Shown here: positions 7,943 to 17,667 of the stretch, in pieces
Position numbering within the stretch: the stretch's first letter is position 1
How the letters are laid out: each line of letters begins with the position of its first letter
Assembly: GCF_015235415.1 (NCBI RefSeq)
Contig: NZ_JADGLL010000020.1
Coordinates: 1-57,748, forward strand
DNA: 57,748 nt
DNA from: Microbacterium paludicola
GTDB lineage: Bacteria; Actinomycetota; Actinomycetes; Actinomycetales; Microbacteriaceae
Direction of reading: 5' to 3'
Position numbers and translations under genes: made by a program
The notes under the pieces: model-generated
What the model was told of the DNA's origin: nothing
Database searches by the model: none
Seen by the model: the letters and a program-made list of their open reading frames with translations, nothing else

Positions 7943-10471
7943 ATGAGGAGGGGACGGCTGCGGGTGCTGCTCGGCGCCGCCCCCGGCGTCGGCAAGACGT
8001 ACGAGATGCTCGAGGAGGGGCGGCGCCTGCGCGGCGACGGCCGCGACGTCGTGATCGGCCTCGTCGAGACCCACGGCCGCGCGGCCACCGCGGCGCAGGC
8101 CGGGGGCCTGCCTGTCGTTCCCCGGCGCACCGTGCGGCACCGCGACGTCGAGCTGACCGAGCTGGACGTCGACGCGGTGCTCGCCCGCGACCCCGACGTC
8201 GCGCTGATCGACGAGCTCGCCCACACCAACGCGCCCGGGTCGCGCAACGAGAAGCGCTGGCAGGACGTCAAGGAGCTTCTCGCCGCCGGGATCGACGTGA
8301 TCACCACGGTGAACGTGCAGCACATCGAGTCGCTCGGCGACGTGGTGGAGCGGATCACCGGTGTCGCGCAGCGCGAGACGGTTCCCGACGTCGTGGTGCG
8401 GGACGCCGACCAGGTCGAGGTCGTCGACCTGGCGCCGCAGTCACTGCGCGACCGCCTCTCCGCCGGTCAGGTGTACCCCGCCGAGCGCATCGACGCGGCC
8501 CTGTCGAACTACTTCCGCCTCGGCAACCTCACCGCCCTGCGCGAACTCGCGCTGCTGTGGCTGGCGGACGAGGTCGACAGCGCGCTGCGGCTGTACCGCG
8601 AGCAGCAGGGAATCGAGGGAACGTGGCAGACGCGCGAGCGCGTGGTCGTCGCGCTCACGGGCGGACCGGAGGGCGAGACGCTCATCCGTCGCGGCACCCG
8701 CATCGCCGCCCGCTCGGCGGGCGGTGAGCTGCTGGCGGTGCACGTCTCGTCGAACGACGGGCTGCGCCCCGGCGTGCCCGGCGCCCTGGGACGACAGCGG
8801 GCGCTCGTCGAATCGCTCGGCGGCACCTACCACCAGGTGGTGGCCGACGACGTGCCCCGGGCGCTCGTGGAGTTCGCGCGCTCGGTCGATGCGACGCAGC
8901 TCGTCATCGGGGCGAGCCGCCGCAGCCGCCTCGCGGCGGCGCTGACCGGACCGGGGATCGGGGCGACGGTCGTGCGCGAGTCGGGCGACATCGACGTGCA
9001 CATCGTGACGCACGCCGCCGCGGGCCGCGGCCTGCGTCTGCCGCGGCTGACCGCCGGCGCGCTGAGCTGGAAGCGGCGCATCCTCGGCTTCGTCGCCGCC
9101 CTGGCGATCGGCCCGCTGCTGACGTGGCTGCTGAGCGCGCTGCCGCGCGACGACACGCTCGTGGTGCACGTGCTCTCGTACCAGCTGCTCGTCGTCGTCG
9201 TGGCGCTGATCGGCGGCATCTGGCCGGCCCTTTTCGCGGCGGTGCTGTCGGGGCTGACGCTGAACGTGCTGTTCGTCGAGCCGGTGCTCACCATCCACAT
9301 CGCCGAGCCCGAGCACGCCGTCGCCGTGCTGCTGTACGTGATCAGCGCCGCGCTTGTGAGCTGGATCGTCGACCAGTCGGCCCGCCGCACGCGCAGCGCT
9401 CAGCGCGCGGCCGCGGAGTCCGAGCTGATGGCCACCGTCGCCGGCAGCGTGCTGCGCGGCGAGAACGCGGCGCAGGCCCTCGTCTCCCGGGCGCGCGAGG
9501 CGTTCCGCGCCACGGGCGCACGCCTTCTCTCGCCCGAGGGCGAGGCGCTCGTGACCGACGGCGAGCCCGCGCGCGACGACCGGCATCTCGCCGTGCCCGT
9601 CGGCTCGGCAGCGGCGCCCCGCGCGACCCTCGAGCTTCACGGCACCGAGCTCGACGCGGCGGAGCGGCGGCTGCTCGACGTGATCGTCGTGCAGCTGACG
9701 GCGATGCTCGAGCACGAGGACCTCAGCCGCACCGCCCGCCAGGCGGACGCCCTCGTCGAGGCGGACAGCGTGCGCACTGCCCTGATGTCGGCCGTCAGCC
9801 ACGACCTGCGGCGCCCACTCGCCGCGGCGGTCGCGGCGGTCGGCGGCCTTCGCGCCGCGGGCGCGAAGCTGACGGATGAGGACCGCGCTGAACTGCTCGC
9901 GACGGCCGACGAGAGCCTCGCGACGCTGTCGACGCTCGTGACCGACCTGCTCGACGTGAGCCGCGTCCAGGCGGGGGTGCTGGCGGTGTCGCTCGGCCCG
10001 GTGGACGCGGCGGGCGTTGTGCTCGCGGCCGTCGACGAGCTCGGCCTCGGCCCCGACCGCGTCGACCTCGCCCTCGACCCCGACCTGCCGCCGCTCGAGG
10101 CCGACGCGGTGCTGCTGCAGCGGGTGATCGTGAACGTGCTGGCGAACGCCGACCGCCTGTCGCCTGGCGACCGGCGCGTGCGCATCGCGACGAGCAGGAT
10201 CGGCCGCACGGCGCAGATCCGGATCGTCGACCACGGTCCGGGCGTGCCTGCCGACCGGCAGCAGGACATGTTCGCCCCGTTCCAGCGGATGGGCGACACC
10301 GACAACACGACCGGCCTGGGACTGGGCCTCGCCCTCTCCCGCGGCTTCACCGAGGGGATGGGCGGACGGCTGCTCCCCGAGGACACCCCCGGCGGCGGGC
10401 TCACGATGGTGATCGAGCTGCCCGTGACCGCGCCGCCCGTGACCGACGAGACCCCGAGGACGGGCCAATGA
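7943..10471 (+). CDS. kdpD: KdpD osmosensitive K+ channel sensor histidine kinase
   Basis: 842 residues. The N-terminal KdpD domain has Walker A GAAPGVGKT at residues 11-19 and the DELAHTNAPGSRNEKRWQDV signature near 93. A universal-stress-like domain follows (to about 365), then a DUF4118 membrane block of four helices between about 378 and 485. A GAF-like linker leads to the kinase core with His620 in the H-box (SHDLRRPLA), an N-box (NVLANAD) and G-boxes (DHGPGVP, GLGLGLALS). In its usual role it senses low K+ or turgor and phosphorylates KdpE to induce kdpFABC. Here the pump genes are missing next door, so the pair must act on a pump elsewhere, serve other targets, or be idle. The start ATG overlaps no gene and has GAAGGGAC upstream. 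Confidence 0.93.
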   Translation: MRRGRLRVLLGAAPGVGKTYEMLEEGRRLRGDGRDVVIGLVETHGRAATAAQAGGLPVVPRRTVRHRDVELTELDVDAVLARDPDVALIDELAHTNAPGSRNEKRWQDVKELLAAGIDVITTVNVQHIESLGDVVERITGVAQRETVPDVVVRDADQVEVVDLAPQSLRDRLSAGQVYPAERIDAALSNYFRLGNLTALRELALLWLADEVDSALRLYREQQGIEGTWQTRERVVVALTGGPEGETLIRRGTRIAARSAGGELLAVHVSSNDGLRPGVPGALGRQRALVESLGGTYHQVVADDVPRALVEFARSVDATQLVIGASRRSRLAAALTGPGIGATVVRESGDIDVHIVTHAAAGRGLRLPRLTAGALSWKRRILGFVAALAIGPLLTWLLSALPRDDTLVVHVLSYQLLVVVVALIGGIWPALFAAVLSGLTLNVLFVEPVLTIHIAEPEHAVAVLLYVISAALVSWIVDQSARRTRSAQRAAAESELMATVAGSVLRGENAAQALVSRAREAFRATGARLLSPEGEALVTDGEPARDDRHLAVPVGSAAAPRATLELHGTELDAAERRLLDVIVVQLTAMLEHEDLSRTARQADALVEADSVRTALMSAVSHDLRRPLAAAVAAVGGLRAAGAKLTDEDRAELLATADESLATLSTLVTDLLDVSRVQAGVLAVSLGPVDAAGVVLAAVDELGLGPDRVDLALDPDLPPLEADAVLLQRVIVNVLANADRLSPGDRRVRIATSRIGRTAQIRIVDHGPGVPADRQQDMFAPFQRMGDTDNTTGLGLGLALSRGFTEGMGGRLLPEDTPGGGLTMVIELPVTAPPVTDETPRTGQ

Positions 10472-11142
10472 AGATCCTGATTGCGGACGACGATCCGCAG
10501 CTCGTGCGCGCGATGCGCATCACGCTCGGCGCGCACGGATACGACGTGGTCGCGGCGTCCGACGGCGCCGAGGCGATCTCGGTGGCCGCGCAGGCGAAGC
10601 CCGACGTGGTGCTGCTCGATCTCGGCATGCCGCGGCTCGACGGCGTCGAGGTCATCCAGGCGATCCGGGGCTGGAGCGACGCGCCGATCGTTGTGGTGTC
10701 GGGGCGCACGGGATCGGCCGACAAGGTCGACGCGCTCGACGCGGGCGCCGACGACTACGTCACCAAGCCCTTCCAGATCGACGAGCTGCTCGCCCGGCTG
10801 CGCGCGCTCGCGCGGCGCCGGGGAGCGACGCCGTCCGACCCGACGGTAGCGTTCGGGGACGTCCGCGTCGACCTCGCGGCGAAGACCGTCACGCGCGCCG
10901 GCGCACCGGTCCATCTCACGCCCACCGAGTGGCGCATGCTCGAGTTCCTCGCCCGCAACCCCGGGGCGCTCGTGACGCGTCAGACCCTGCTCAAGGACAT
11001 CTGGGGATCCGAGCAGGTCGCCGACACCGGCTACCTGCGCCTGTACATCTCCCAGCTGCGCAAGAAGCTCGAGGCCGATCCGGCGAACCCCCGCCACCTG
11101 CTCACCGAACAGGGAATGGGCTACCGGCTCGTGCTCGACTGA
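10468..11142 (+). CDS. kdpE: KdpE response regulator
   Basis: 224 residues of the OmpR/PhoB class. The receiver domain holds the acidic pair DDD near residue 8, phospho-acceptor Asp51 in VVLLDLGMP, and the conserved Thr/Ser and Lys of KPF. The winged-helix DNA-binding domain (about 130-224) shows LTPTEWRMLEFLARNPGALVT and GYRLVLD. Its ATG overlaps the kdpD stop (ATGA), giving tight coupling with its kinase. The gene is followed by a GC-rich 33-base gap and then a convergent SDR gene. Function is well supported; its regulon is unclear because the local kdpFAB genes are gone. Confidence 0.93.
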   Translation: MKILIADDDPQLVRAMRITLGAHGYDVVAASDGAEAISVAAQAKPDVVLLDLGMPRLDGVEVIQAIRGWSDAPIVVVSGRTGSADKVDALDAGADDYVTKPFQIDELLARLRALARRRGATPSDPTVAFGDVRVDLAAKTVTRAGAPVHLTPTEWRMLEFLARNPGALVTRQTLLKDIWGSEQVADTGYLRLYISQLRKKLEADPANPRHLLTEQGMGYRLVLD

Positions 11143-11175
11143 CCCCGGGGGCCGGTCGACGCCGCGGGGCGCGGT

Positions 11176-12117
11176 TCACGCGTCCGGGAACGACACCCCC
11201 GTGAGGCGCTCCGACAGCTCCCACACGCGCCCGGCGTCGTCGGCGCTGCGCAGCGGGCGGTACAGCGCGTGCTCGGTCGGCGCCCCGCCGAGGTTGCCGA
11301 GCCCGCGGGGCCCGTACAGCGCGCCGCCCCGGGAGGCGGGGTCGGTCGCCGCCATGAGCGCCGGCAGCGCCCCGGACTCGACGGTGCCGAGCAGGATGCC
11401 CCGCACCGACAGCGCCCGGATCACCCGCACGCTCGTTGTGTCGGCGGAGCGGCCGAGCTCGGGGCGCGCGGCGAGCAGGCTCGTCGGGGCGACACCCGGG
11501 TGGGCGAGGTTGCTGGTGATGCCCCAGCCGTGGGCGGCGCTGCGCCGCTCGAGCTCGAGCCCGAACAGTCCGTAGGCGATCTTCGACTGGCTGTAGGCGC
11601 GCTGGCCGTCGTAGCGACCTTCCCAGTTGTGGTCGTCCCAGTTGATGCGGCCGCTGCGCGCGGCGACGCTGATCTGCGACGTGACGCGGGCCCTCCCCTC
11701 GCGCAGCAGCGGAAGCAGGCGCCCGACGAGGGCGAAGTGGCCGAGGTGATTTGTGCCGAACTGCAGCTCGAACCCGTCGGCCGTCGTCTGGCGATCCGGC
11801 GGCGTCATCACCCCCGCGTTGCCGATCAGCAGGTGAAGGGGGCGCCCCTCGTCCAGCAACGTGTCGGCCAGCGCCGTCACCGAGACGAGGCTCGACAGGT
11901 CGAGGCTGCGCAGCACGAGGGCGGCGCCGGGGACCTGCGCGCGGATCGTCGCCGCGGCCTTCTCGCCCTTGGCGGGGTTGCGGACGGGCATGATCACCTC
12001 GGCGCCGGCCGCGGCGAGGCGGGCCGCGATGCGCAGGCCCATCCCGTCGCTCGCGCCCGTGACGAGCGCGCGGTGCCCCGACAGGTCGGGCACGGTGAGG
12101 TCGATGGTGCGAGGCAT
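11176..12117 (-). CDS. Short-chain dehydrogenase/reductase
   Basis: 313 residues. A Rossmann NAD(P)-binding motif TGASDGMG lies near residue 21, IGNAGVM follows near 100, and the catalytic Tyr and Lys stand in YSQSKIAYG near 190, with a Ser-containing strand before them. Length and the C-terminal extension fit the retinol-dehydrogenase-like SDRs common in actinobacteria, usually of unknown substrate. The ATG at 12117 was chosen because the N-terminal sequence [20 protein letters not shown] is the typical family start. The gene is divergent from the MmyB-type regulator at 12330, a pairing commonly seen when the regulator controls the dehydrogenase. The substrate cannot be told. Confidence 0.85.
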   Translation of the reverse strand: MPRTIDLTVPDLSGHRALVTGASDGMGLRIAARLAAAGAEVIMPVRNPAKGEKAAATIRAQVPGAALVLRSLDLSSLVSVTALADTLLDEGRPLHLLIGNAGVMTPPDRQTTADGFELQFGTNHLGHFALVGRLLPLLREGRARVTSQISVAARSGRINWDDHNWEGRYDGQRAYSQSKIAYGLFGLELERRSAAHGWGITSNLAHPGVAPTSLLAARPELGRSADTTSVRVIRALSVRGILLGTVESGALPALMAATDPASRGGALYGPRGLGNLGGAPTEHALYRPLRSADDAGRVWELSERLTGVSFPDA

Positions 12118-12329
12118 GGCGGCTCCTGTTCGAGCGGAATCGGGGTCTTCGACGATCCTGCGCCGCCCGGCGCGCGCCATCCAGGACCCGCCGATCAGTG
12201 CCTCGCGCATCCGCTCCTCACCCATCCGCATCCGGCCGAGGGGCGAGCCGCGCGCAGGGGTGACCGGCGATGCCTGGCTGAGGAACCGACGGCAGGGTAG
12301 AAACGAAGCAGCCGACGATGGGGGGATCG

Positions 12330-13169
12330 ATGGATCGGACGGGGCTCGCCGCATTCCTGCGCAGCCGACGGGAGGCGCTGCAGCCCGAGGACGTCGGCCT
12401 TCGCCCGGGGTCGCGTCGCCGGACCGTCGGGCTGCGGCGCGAGGAGGTCGCGGCACTCAGCCACATGTCGACCGACTACTACGCGCGCCTCGAGCGCGGC
12501 ACCGGGCCGCATCCCTCGCCGCAGATGCTCGGGTCGATCGCGCAGGGCCTTCACCTCACGCTCGACGAGCGCGACCACCTGTACCGGCTCGCCGGCCAGC
12601 ATCCGCCGTCGCGGGGCGCATCGAGCGAGCACGTCAGCCCCGGCCTGCTGCGGGTGCTCGACCGCCTGTCCGACACCCCGGCCGAGATCGTGACCGAGCT
12701 CGGCGAGACGCTGCGGCAGACCCCGCTCGGGGTCGCCCTGACCGGCGACACCGCGAGCCTGCAGGGGCCGGACCGCAGCATCGGCTACCGGTGGTTCACC
12801 GATCCGGCGGCGCGACGGCTGTACGCGCCGGAGGAGCACACGTTCCTCACCCGCCTGTACGCTTCGGGCCTGCGCGAGCTCGCGGCGCTGCGCGGCCCCG
12901 GCTCGCGCGCCGCGCAGTTCGCCGCGCTGCTGCTCGAGCGCAGCGCCGAGTTCCGCCGGGCCTGGGACGCCCACGAGGTCGGCCTGCGACCTCGCGACGT
13001 CAAGCGGTTTATGCATCCGCAGCTCGGGCTGCTCGAGCTCACGTGCCAGCGCCTGCTGGATCCGGATCAGTCGCACGCCCTGCTCGTCTACACCGCGGCT
13101 CCGGGCACCGAGAGCCACGAGAAGCTGCGCCTGCTGTCGGTGATCGGCGCGCAGCCGCTGCCCGCCTGA
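12330..13169 (+). CDS. MmyB-like helix-turn-helix transcriptional regulator
   Basis: 279 residues. The N-terminal XRE-type HTH shows the family's near-invariant stretches: [47 protein letters not shown] and [14 protein letters not shown]. The C-terminal two thirds is the MmyB ligand-binding (PAS-like) domain with [11 protein letters not shown] at its start. ATG 12330 is preferred because the run of six G at 12320-12325 serves as its ribosome site; an in-frame ATG at 12318 is possible. It probably represses or activates the divergent SDR gene, as many MmyB regulators do for neighbouring dehydrogenases. The ligand, possibly a fatty acid or aromatic, is unknown. Confidence 0.88.
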   Translation: MDRTGLAAFLRSRREALQPEDVGLRPGSRRRTVGLRREEVAALSHMSTDYYARLERGTGPHPSPQMLGSIAQGLHLTLDERDHLYRLAGQHPPSRGASSEHVSPGLLRVLDRLSDTPAEIVTELGETLRQTPLGVALTGDTASLQGPDRSIGYRWFTDPAARRLYAPEEHTFLTRLYASGLRELAALRGPGSRAAQFAALLLERSAEFRRAWDAHEVGLRPRDVKRFMHPQLGLLELTCQRLLDPDQSHALLVYTAAPGTESHEKLRLLSVIGAQPLPA

Positions 13170-13182
13170 TCCCCCGCGGCGA

Positions 13183-15705
13183 CTACAGCCGCACGACCTC
13201 GGTCACGCGGACGACGGCCGCACCCGCCTCGTCTGACGCGGCGAGGTCGACCTCGGCGCGGATGCGCCAGTCGTGGTTTCCCGCCGGGTCGTCGATGACC
13301 TGCTCGACCGTCCAGGCCTCGCGGTCGCCATCCGGGCCGTGCTCGGTGATCCGGCACAGCTGCGGCGAGCGCGCGGCGCCCGAGATGCCGATCGACTCGT
13401 GCTCGTCGTAGTACGCGTCCAGCGCCTCGGGCCAGCCGGCATCCGGATCCAGTTCGACGAGCTCGTCGTCGGCCTCGCGCGCGGCGAGCTGCACACGGCG
13501 GAACAGCTCGTTGCGCACAAGCACCGTGAACGCGCGGCGGTTCTGCACGAGGGACGGCGGCGCGGGAGGCACGACCGGCTCGTCCGATCCGTGCGCGTCG
13601 GCGCCCGACACGAGTGCCTCCCACTCGTCCACGAGGCTCGAGTCGACCTGACGCACGAGCTCGCCAAGCCACGCGATGATGTCGAGCAGCTCCTCGGTGC
13701 GCGCCTCGGCGGGAACCGTCTGCCGGATCGCGCGGTACGCGTCGCTGAGGTACCGCAGCACGAGGCCCTCGCTGCGGCCGAGCTGGTACCAGTTCGTGAA
13801 CTCGGCGAAGCTCATCGCCCGCTCGAACATGTCGCGCACGACCGACTTCGGCTTCAGCTCGAAGTCGCGCACCCACGGCTGGCTCGTCGCGAACACCTCG
13901 AAGGCCTGCGCCAGCAGCTCGTCGAGCGGCTTCGGGTAGGTGATGTCCTCGAGCAGGGCCATCCGCTCGTCGTACTCGATCCCCTCGCGCTTCATCGCGG
14001 CGACGGCCTCGCCGCGCGCCTTGAACTCCTGCTGGCTGAGGATCGCGCGCGGATCGTCGAGCGTCGCCTCGATCACGCTCACGACATCCAGCGCGTAGTG
14101 ACCGGTCCCCGCGGCGCCGGGGGCGTCATCCGGATCGAGCAGCTCGATCGCCGCGAGCGCGAACGGCGACAGCGGCTGGTTGAGCGCGAAGTTCGGCTGC
14201 AGTTCGACGACGAGCCGGATGTCCCCCGCGGGAGTGACCTCGACGATGCCGGCATCGCGCAGCGTGCGGAAGATCGCGATGGCGCGGCGGGCGAGCGCGT
14301 ACTTCCGCGCGCGCGGCTCGTGGTTGTCGAACACGAGCGAGCGGACGTTGCCGAACACGTCCCCGCCGCGGCCGATGACGTTGATGATCATGGCCGAGGT
14401 GATCTGCAGCTGCGGGGTCAGCGGCTCGGGAATCGCGTCGACGAGCTTGTCGAACGTGGCCTCGCTCCAGGAGACGAACCCGGCCGGCGCCGACTTCCGC
14501 TGCACCTTCTTGAGCTTCTTCGGGTCGTCGCCGGCCTTCCGCAGCGCCTGCTCGTTCTCGATCTCGTGATCCGGGGCCATCACGACGACGTTGCCGTAGG
14601 GGTCGTAGCCCGCCCGCCCGGCGCGGCCCGCAATCTGGTGGAACTCGCGCGCCGAGAGGCGGCGCATCCGGGTTCCGTCGTACTTCGACAGCGCCGAGAT
14701 CAGCACCGTCCGGATGGGGACGTTGATGCCGACGCCGAGGGTGTCGGTGCCGCAGATCACGCGCAGCAGGCCGCGCTGCGCGAGGGTCTCGACGAGGCGC
14801 CGGTACCGCGGGAGCATGCCGGCGTGGTGGACGCCGATCCCCGCCCGCACGAGGCGCGACAGCTGCTTGCCGAAGGCCGTGGTGAAGCGGAACCCGCCGA
14901 TCGCCTCGGCGATCGCGTCGCGCTGCTCGCGTGTGGAGACCTTCACGTTCGCGAGCGCCTGCGCCCGCTCCATCGCCGCGGCCTGCGAGAAGTGGACGAT
15001 GTAGATCGGGGTCTCGTGCTCCTCGAGCAGCTTCTCGACGAGCTCGTGCGCGGCGCGCTTCTCATACGTGTGGTGAAGCGGCACGGGACGCTCCGCGCCG
15101 GCGACGAGCGTCGTCTCGCGTCCGGTGCGCCGCCGGAGGTCGGCCTCGATCTCGCTCGTATCCCCGAGCGTGGCCGACATCAGCAGGAACTGCGCGCGCG
15201 GCAGAAGCAGCAGCGGCACCTGCCAGGCCCAGCCGCGGTCCGCGTCGCCGTAGTAGTGGAACTCGTCCATCACGACCTGCGCGACGTCCGCGTCCGCGCC
15301 CTGCCGCAGCGCGAGGTTCGCGAGGATCTCCGCGGTGCAGCACACGATCGGCGCATCCGGGTTCACGGACGAGTCGCCCGTGACCATCCCGACGTTCTCG
15401 GCGCCGAAGATGTCGACGAGGGCGAAGAACTTCTCGCTCACGAGGGCCTTGATCGGCGCCGTGTAATACGTACGTCCGCCCTCGGCCATCGCCACGGCGT
15501 GGGCGGCGATGGCGACGAGCGACTTGCCGGTGCCGGTCGGAGTGGCGAGGATGACGTTCGCTCCCGACACCAGCTCGATCACCGCCTCGTCCTGCGCCGG
15601 GTAGAGGCTGAGCCCTCGCTCCCCCGCCCATGCGACGAAGGCGTCGTAGATGCCGTCGGCGGAGCCGTCGGTCGCGCGCACGGCGTCGAGCAGGGTGGAG
15701 GTCAT
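13183..15705 (-). CDS. Ski2-like DEAD/DEAH-box helicase with C-terminal DUF3516
   Basis: 840 residues. The N-terminal helicase core shows motif I ATPTGTGKS near residue 55, Ia YTAPIKALVSEKF, motif II as DEFH (VMDEFHYYGD), motif III SATLGD, and in RecA domain 2 GVGINVPIRTVLI and QIAGRAGRAGYDP. From about residue 480 to the end it carries the actinobacterial DUF3516 extension, ending in a small NTF2-like domain (EAWTVEQVIDD). Such proteins are presumed RNA helicases related to the Ski2/Mtr4/Dob1 group; none of the accessory domains here settle the substrate. It is preceded on the same strand by the Fpg/Nei glycosylase (gap 40 bases) and may be transcribed with it. It is convergent with the MmyB regulator gene. 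Confidence 0.88.
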   Translation of the reverse strand: MTSTLLDAVRATDGSADGIYDAFVAWAGERGLSLYPAQDEAVIELVSGANVILATPTGTGKSLVAIAAHAVAMAEGGRTYYTAPIKALVSEKFFALVDIFGAENVGMVTGDSSVNPDAPIVCCTAEILANLALRQGADADVAQVVMDEFHYYGDADRGWAWQVPLLLLPRAQFLLMSATLGDTSEIEADLRRRTGRETTLVAGAERPVPLHHTYEKRAAHELVEKLLEEHETPIYIVHFSQAAAMERAQALANVKVSTREQRDAIAEAIGGFRFTTAFGKQLSRLVRAGIGVHHAGMLPRYRRLVETLAQRGLLRVICGTDTLGVGINVPIRTVLISALSKYDGTRMRRLSAREFHQIAGRAGRAGYDPYGNVVVMAPDHEIENEQALRKAGDDPKKLKKVQRKSAPAGFVSWSEATFDKLVDAIPEPLTPQLQITSAMIINVIGRGGDVFGNVRSLVFDNHEPRARKYALARRAIAIFRTLRDAGIVEVTPAGDIRLVVELQPNFALNQPLSPFALAAIELLDPDDAPGAAGTGHYALDVVSVIEATLDDPRAILSQQEFKARGEAVAAMKREGIEYDERMALLEDITYPKPLDELLAQAFEVFATSQPWVRDFELKPKSVVRDMFERAMSFAEFTNWYQLGRSEGLVLRYLSDAYRAIRQTVPAEARTEELLDIIAWLGELVRQVDSSLVDEWEALVSGADAHGSDEPVVPPAPPSLVQNRRAFTVLVRNELFRRVQLAAREADDELVELDPDAGWPEALDAYYDEHESIGISGAARSPQLCRITEHGPDGDREAWTVEQVIDDPAGNHDWRIRAEVDLAASDEAGAAVVRVTEVVRL

Positions 15706-15745
15706 CCTGTCGAGTCTGCCACCCCGCCCCTGGGCACAGCCCCGG

Positions 15746-16576
15746 TCACCCCTCGAGCGGAACCCCGCCGGTCTGGCACGTCGCGCAGTACTGCGCGTTC
15801 CCCTTCGACGCCGGCACGTCGCGCACCTCGTCGCCGCACACGGGACAGACCTCGCCCGTGCGGCCGTGCACGCGCATCGCGGCGACCTTCTCGGCTTTCT
15901 GCCGGTCGAGCGGCACGTCGCGGCGGGCGGCGAACGCGCCGCCGAGGATGTCGCGGATCGCGGCGTACAGGCGGTCCCGCTCGGCGTCGGTGAGGGATGC
16001 CGCGTGCGCGACGGGCGAGAGCTTGGCCGCGTGAAGGATCTCGTCGGAGTACGCGTTGCCGATGCCGGCGAGCGACTCCTGCTCCTGCAGCAGGGCCTTG
16101 AGCTGCTTGCGCCGGCCCTTCGCGATGCCGTCGAACGCCTCCCGGGTGAATGCGTCGGAGAGCGGATCCGGCCCGAGCTTGGCGACGGACGGCTCGCTCG
16201 TCGCGTCGTCGGTGACCGAGACGTTCAGCGACAGCCAGTCGCCCGCGTCGGTCAGGGCGAGTTCGGCGCCGTCCTCGAACGTGACGCGCACGATCACGGG
16301 CGGCGCCTCATCCGGATCCGTCCCCGGCTCCTCGGCCCAGCGTGCCCAGCCGGCGCGCCCGAAGCCGATCAGCAGGCTTGGGCCGTCCGTGTCGAGCGCG
16401 ACGTGTTTGCCGAAGCGGCGCACTCCCGCGAGGGTGCGGCCGCTCAGCTCGGTGAGGGGCCTGGCGCGCGTCTTCAGCGCGCGGAACTCCTCGAGTTCGA
16501 CCTCGCGGATGACGCGTCCGACCGCGTTGGCCCGCACGAATCCGGCGAGCGCATCCACCTCGGGCGATTCGGGCAC
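15746..16576 (-). CDS. Fpg/Nei family DNA glycosylase-AP lyase
   Basis: 276 residues from a GTG with AGGAAGG upstream. The mature protein begins Pro-Glu (PESPEVDAL); the N-terminal proline is the Schiff-base nucleophile and the glutamate the acid catalyst of this family. The conserved beta-loop Lys stands in RFGKHVALD, the helix-two-turn-helix region in LAGIGNAYSDEILHAA, and the C-terminal zinc finger has the four cysteines of CPVCG and YCATCQ. It removes oxidised bases and nicks the strand in base excision repair. The finger carries Lys-Gly-Asn where classical Fpg has an Arg, and the start differs from MPELPE, so it belongs to an actinobacterial side branch; 8-oxoG versus pyrimidine preference cannot be told. 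It is divergent from tspO. Confidence 0.87.
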   Translation of the reverse strand: MPESPEVDALAGFVRANAVGRVIREVELEEFRALKTRARPLTELSGRTLAGVRRFGKHVALDTDGPSLLIGFGRAGWARWAEEPGTDPDEAPPVIVRVTFEDGAELALTDAGDWLSLNVSVTDDATSEPSVAKLGPDPLSDAFTREAFDGIAKGRRKQLKALLQEQESLAGIGNAYSDEILHAAKLSPVAHAASLTDAERDRLYAAIRDILGGAFAARRDVPLDRQKAEKVAAMRVHGRTGEVCPVCGDEVRDVPASKGNAQYCATCQTGGVPLEG

Positions 16577-16706
16577 GCGGTCCTTCCTCTCGCGACGGGT
16601 TCTGCCGGGCGGCTCGGTCGCGGCGCCCGCACGCTCACCCTGGACCAGCGCGGCGACCGAGCGCAATCCCCTCCCGGCCTGCCTTCGGCTCGCGTACCGT
16701 CGCGGC

Positions 16707-17258
16707 ATGACGCCCCGCTCATCCGACCCCCGCACCGCCGCCGCAGCACCCTCGGTCGGACGCCAGGTCGCCGTCGGGGCGGTGCTGCTTGCCGCCGTGA
16801 CGATCGTGGCGGCCGGCGGATCGCTCGTGACGATCGGCAACGTCGAGGGCTGGTACGCGGAGGCGGCCAAGGCACCCTGGACCCCGCCGAACGGGGTGTT
16901 CGGCCCGGTCTGGACGGTCCTGTACGCCGGGATCGCCGTGGCCTGCTTCCTTGTCTGGCGACGCGGCCGGCGCGGCGCGGACCGGCCTAACGCGGCGCGC
17001 CCCTGGCTCGCCGGCTGGGCTGTGCAGCTTGTGCTCAACGCGGCATGGACGCCGACGTTCTTCGGCGGTTTCCCGCTGATCGGCGAGGCGGCGTGGTGGA
17101 TCGCGGCGGCGATCATCCTCGTCCTGCTCGGCGTCGTGGTGTGGCTGGTGATCACCGCCGCGCGATGGTCGCGCCTGGCGATGGGGATCATGATCGCCTA
17201 CGCGATCTGGCTCGCCTTCGCCTCGACCCTCAACATCGCGGTAATCGCGCTGAACTGA
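16707..17258 (+). CDS. tspO: TspO/MBR family tryptophan-rich sensory protein
   Basis: 183 residues with five predicted membrane helices. The N-terminal loop after helix 1 has the family signature WYAEAAKAPWTPPNGVFGPVWTVLY. Trp-rich motifs follow in the later helices (LVLNAAWTPTFFGG, EAAWWIAAAIILVLL). Bacterial TspO binds porphyrins and other hydrophobic ligands and is linked to oxidative stress and tetrapyrrole control. The ATG at 16707 gives a short basic N-terminus before helix 1. The gene is divergent from the Fpg/Nei glycosylase, 130 bases apart, and stands alone on its strand. Confidence 0.9.
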   Translation: MTPRSSDPRTAAAAPSVGRQVAVGAVLLAAVTIVAAGGSLVTIGNVEGWYAEAAKAPWTPPNGVFGPVWTVLYAGIAVACFLVWRRGRRGADRPNAARPWLAGWAVQLVLNAAWTPTFFGGFPLIGEAAWWIAAAIILVLLGVVVWLVITAARWSRLAMGIMIAYAIWLAFASTLNIAVIALN

Positions 17259-17406
17259 ATCCGAATCCTCGTCGCCGGGCGGCGGTCCGGACTCAGCCGG
17301 CCGCGCTCGGCCGGGCGAGCAGTCGCGCGGCGCGGACAACTGACAGGGCCCGGCGCGGAGCGCAACCCCCTCGCGCGGCGCCCGGTGCGGTCGTAACGTC
17401 GCTCCC

Positions 17407-17622
17407 ATGGCACTCGACACAATGCTCGCCGCAGAGATCGAACAGCAGCTGAAGCCCCTCGACGCCGCCGGACGCGCGCAGTTCCTCCTCGACCTCGTCG
17501 AGGTCGTGCACAACTTCGCCACCTCCGAGGCGGTCGGCGAGGCCGAGACCGGATCCGTCGACACCGGATCGCTCGACGCGGTGCGCGAGGCGGCCCGCGC
17601 GCACGTCGACGCGACGCACTGA
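17407..17622 (+). CDS. Small acidic hypothetical protein
   Basis: 71 residues, pI clearly acidic, predicted helical (AEIEQQLKPLDAAGRAQFLLDLVEVVHNFATSEAVG). No domain is recognised. There are no membrane segments or cysteines. It stands 148 bases after tspO and ends 45 bases before the convergent ABC ATPase gene. Its codon use is like that of its neighbours, which supports it as a real gene. Confidence 0.6.
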   Translation: MALDTMLAAEIEQQLKPLDAAGRAQFLLDLVEVVHNFATSEAVGEAETGSVDTGSLDAVREAARAHVDATH

Positions 17623-17667
17623 CGCGCTGGCCCGCGGATCCACCGAGGCGGCGCCCGCCGGAGCGGG

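Noticed and set aside
12117..12456. N-terminal extension of the SDR to 426 residues
   Set aside because: The extension runs antisense to the HTH of the MmyB regulator and is Arg/Pro/Ala-rich. The family start is at ATG 12117.
13273..15993. A 906-codon open frame on the plus strand opposite the DUF3516 helicase
   Set aside because: The reverse strand carries all helicase motifs. The plus-strand translation is an Arg/Leu/Val-rich shadow.
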